Assembly (NCBI GenBank): GCA_020723545.1
Contig: DYIS01000027.1
Coordinates: 1-7,998, forward strand
Direction of reading: 5' to 3'
DNA length: 7,998 bases
DNA from: Ktedonobacter racemifer
GTDB taxonomy: Bacteria > Chloroflexota > DTOL01 > JACQYG01
Position 1 is the first letter of the stretch. Each line of letters begins with the position of its first letter. The notes under the pieces are model-generated. The model did no database searches, was not told where the DNA came from, and saw only the letters and a program-made list of their open reading frames with translations. The position numbers were made by a program, and so were the translations under genes. Positions 6,630-7,998 of this stretch are shown here, piece by piece.

Positions 6630-7998
6630 TCAAGGCATAGCCCACCGGCCATTGTCTCTAAAAAGGACGAAGGTTCCCCTGCCACCGCAGGTAAAGATCA
6701 CTCCGCGCTGGAAGTCCTCTACCAGGCTCGCGCTGAACCCCTGTTCCGCTGCCGTGGCCCAGCCCAGGGCGCTCTTTGCGCCGCCTAGTTGTTCGCGCCA
6801 GACCTTGCCAAAGCCTCTTACGGGCGCCACCTTTCCCGCCGGCGGCGTAGGGGTGATGGTCGGTTCTGGGTCGCCTTTTTTGTACGAGTCCGTATACTCG
6901 GCCCAGGCCCCGGCGTTGTAGAGCACATAGATCTTCAGTGCATCCTTGCGCCAGTACATGAAGCCGTTTTCAAACGCTTCGTAGGCCGCGTCGGTGGCCT
7001 GGACTTGATTGAGGGCGCAGCCCAGACGCTCCCTCCCGCCGAACGCATTCCAGATCTTGGCGTAGTCGGCCGCCGGCGCGATGGCACAGGTAGGGGTGGG
7101 CACCGGCGGGGCGCTGGTGACAGCGGTGGGGGTGGCCCGAGTCGGGGTGAGCGACGGCGTCGTGGTTGGCGTCGGTGAGACCGCAACCGCTGCGGTCACG
7201 GAAGGAGTGGGGGCCAGCGTTTCCGTTTCTTTACTAGTAAAGAATGTGGCGGTGGGAGAGGCCAGAAACGCCGCCAGGATGGACCGGGCCGGGCTGCCGG
7301 GCATAAGGAGACCAAGGATGACCAGGGCGGCGCAGCCGAGGGCCAGCACTCCAGCCAGGATGCCCAGCGCCGCTCCGGAGAAAACGGTGGCAGCCCTCGC
7401 CGGTGGAGGCACGACTGGCAGGACCGAGGAAGGCGTGATGGCCGAGATCGGGAATGGGGTTGCCTGGGTCATGGCCGGCCCTGGCGGTGGAACAGCCACC
7501 GTCTCGGCCGCTTCTTTACTAGTAAAGAGCGTTCGAGCGATGCCACAGGCCTGGAGCAAGGCCTCCACCATCTCCGCGGCGCTCTGGTAGCGTTCGGCCG
7601 GGCTCTTAGCGGTGGCCTTCAGGATCACCTGTTCCACTGGCTCTGGAATCTGGGGATTCAGCCCCCGGGGCCGAGGCAACGGCGCGTTCAGGTGCTTCAA
7701 CACCACTGCCAGGGGAGTCTCGGCATCGAAGGGCACCTGGCCGGTGAGCATTTCGTAGAGCACCACGCCCAGGGAGTAGATATCTGACCGCCCGTCCACC
7801 GGCTCACCGCGGCCTTGCTCTGGGGACATGTACTGGGGGGTGCCCATGCCCACCCCGGCCCTGGTCAAGGCGCTGGTGCTCTCCATCATCTTGGCCAGGC
7901 CAAAGTCAGAGAGTAAGACCCGATCGCCCCTGGCCAGGAGGACATTGCTAGGCTTGACGTCGCGGTGTACTACTCCCAGGCCGTGAGCGTACTCCAGG
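6630..7998 (-). CDS. Membrane Ser/Thr protein kinase with extracytoplasmic LGFP-like modules, 5' partial
   Basis: Hanks-type kinase that phosphorylates proteins on Ser/Thr in response to an outside signal. The right edge removes the N-lobe (glycine loop and ATP lysine); 455 codons are visible. Numbered from the first visible codon: catalytic HRDVKPSN at 11-18, DFG at 31-33, activation-segment end GTPQYMSPEQ at 52-61, SDIYSLGVVLYEMLTG at 71-86, kinase end near 149. A variable linker follows, then one membrane span at about 203-232, a Pro/Thr-rich stalk at about 258-303, and two related C-terminal modules at about 312-369 and 390-455. The first has LGCALN, FENGFMYWR and IYVLYNAG; the second has LGWATA, DFQRGVIF and FVLF with GRW. 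They resemble LGFP-like surface repeats; Cys304 and Cys327 could form a disulfide. Two palindromic repeats encode LFTSKE (157-162) and FFTSKE (252-257), one on each side of the membrane span. The kinase domain is certain; the ligand is unknown. Confidence 0.92.
   Translation of the reverse strand, partial: LEYAHGLGVVHRDVKPSNVLLARGDRVLLSDFGLAKMMESTSALTRAGVGMGTPQYMSPEQGRGEPVDGRSDIYSLGVVLYEMLTGQVPFDAETPLAVVLKHLNAPLPRPRGLNPQIPEPVEQVILKATAKSPAERYQSAAEMVEALLQACGIARTLFTSKEAAETVAVPPPGPAMTQATPFPISAITPSSVLPVVPPPARAATVFSGAALGILAGVLALGCAALVILGLLMPGSPARSILAAFLASPTATFFTSKETETLAPTPSVTAAVAVSPTPTTTPSLTPTRATPTAVTSAPPVPTPTCAIAPAADYAKIWNAFGGRERLGCALNQVQATDAAYEAFENGFMYWRKDALKIYVLYNAGAWAEYTDSYKKGDPEPTITPTPPAGKVAPVRGFGKVWREQLGGAKSALGWATAAEQGFSASLVEDFQRGVIFTCGGRGTFVLFRDNGRWAMP
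7089..7226 (-). repeat. Low-complexity Pro/Thr-rich stalk coding region in the kinase
   Basis: This encodes about 46 residues rich in Thr, Pro, Ser, Ala and Val, with repeated TPT/SPT units, between the membrane span and the first surface module. It is probably a disordered extracytoplasmic spacer. Its composition resembles the tail of the DUF5667 protein, although here Lys and Glu are nearly absent. Confidence 0.65.
7227..7244. repeat. Palindromic repeat, perfect copy (in the kinase gene, outer side of the membrane span)
   Basis: TTCTTTACTAGTAAAGAA is a perfect 18-bp palindrome with 4 G/C of 18, an AT-rich patch in GC-rich coding sequence. It encodes FFTSKE just after the membrane span and just before the Pro/Thr stalk of the kinase. 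Confidence 0.75.
7512..7529. repeat. Palindromic repeat (in the kinase gene, between kinase domain and membrane span)
   Basis: TTCTTTACTAGTAAAGAG keeps a perfect 16-bp palindromic core (7513-7528); only the outermost pair is changed. It encodes LFTSKE in the cytoplasmic linker just after the kinase domain. It starts 285 bp (95 codons) from the perfect copy and is in the same frame. Confidence 0.75.

Noticed and set aside
3910..7529. FFTSKE as a conserved peptide or sorting motif
   Set aside because: The comEC copy of the same DNA is read in another frame, and the peptide lies on different sides of the membrane within the kinase, so a common peptide function is unlikely.
3910..7529. Insertion-sequence ends or target-site duplications at the palindromes
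   Set aside because: No transposase gene lies between copies, and the genes around them are intact and continuous; flanks show no clear duplications.
7081..7590. A 169-codon + strand frame rich in Val/Gly/Thr opposite the kinase stalk
   Set aside because: It is the reverse image of the Pro/Thr-rich stalk and membrane span; the low complexity comes from the kinase coding strand.

Overview
The window is GC-rich DNA that looks like a Chloroflexota chromosome, most likely Anaerolineae-like. This rests on gene content and architecture rather than a database match: an ECF-type sigma factor with a DUF5667/DUF5666 membrane protein, a bacterial Ser/Thr kinase with a Pro/Thr-rich stalk and LGFP-like surface modules, and a ComEC of the SGYNIS type. 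No RNA gene, CRISPR array, insertion sequence or prophage gene was seen.

Layout. Left third, + strand: the 3' part of a sigma-70/ECF factor (its reading frame is closed by a TGA at 16-18, so the N-terminal part of region 2 is missing or out of frame), joined by an ATGA overlap to a 585-residue probable membrane anti-sigma factor (456-2213). A 97-bp gap separates it from three genes on the - strand. In transcription order these are a membrane Ser/Thr protein kinase cut by the right edge (6630-7998), a full-length ComEC DNA-uptake channel (4226-6559), and a membrane GAF-GAF-GGDEF diguanylate cyclase (2311-4023). The kinase-comEC gap is 70 bp and could be transcribed through. The cyclase sits 202 bp below comEC and has its own likely extended -10 promoter.

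As a group the genes concern envelope sensing and signalling (sigma/anti-sigma, Ser/Thr phosphorylation, cyclic di-GMP) plus DNA import. Nothing in the sequence proves that they form one pathway.

The most unusual signal is an 18-bp, AT-rich, near-perfect palindrome with consensus TTCTTTACTAGTAAAGAA. It occurs four times, always inside - strand coding sequence: once in the cyclase gene, once in comEC and twice in the kinase gene. In three places it is read as (F/L)F(T/P)SKE; in comEC it is read in another frame as part of SSLVKN. All four fall in linkers or loops next to membrane segments or domain ends. This suggests conservation at the DNA level (an iterated palindrome, a small in-frame palindromic element, or a protein-binding or uptake site) rather than a peptide motif.
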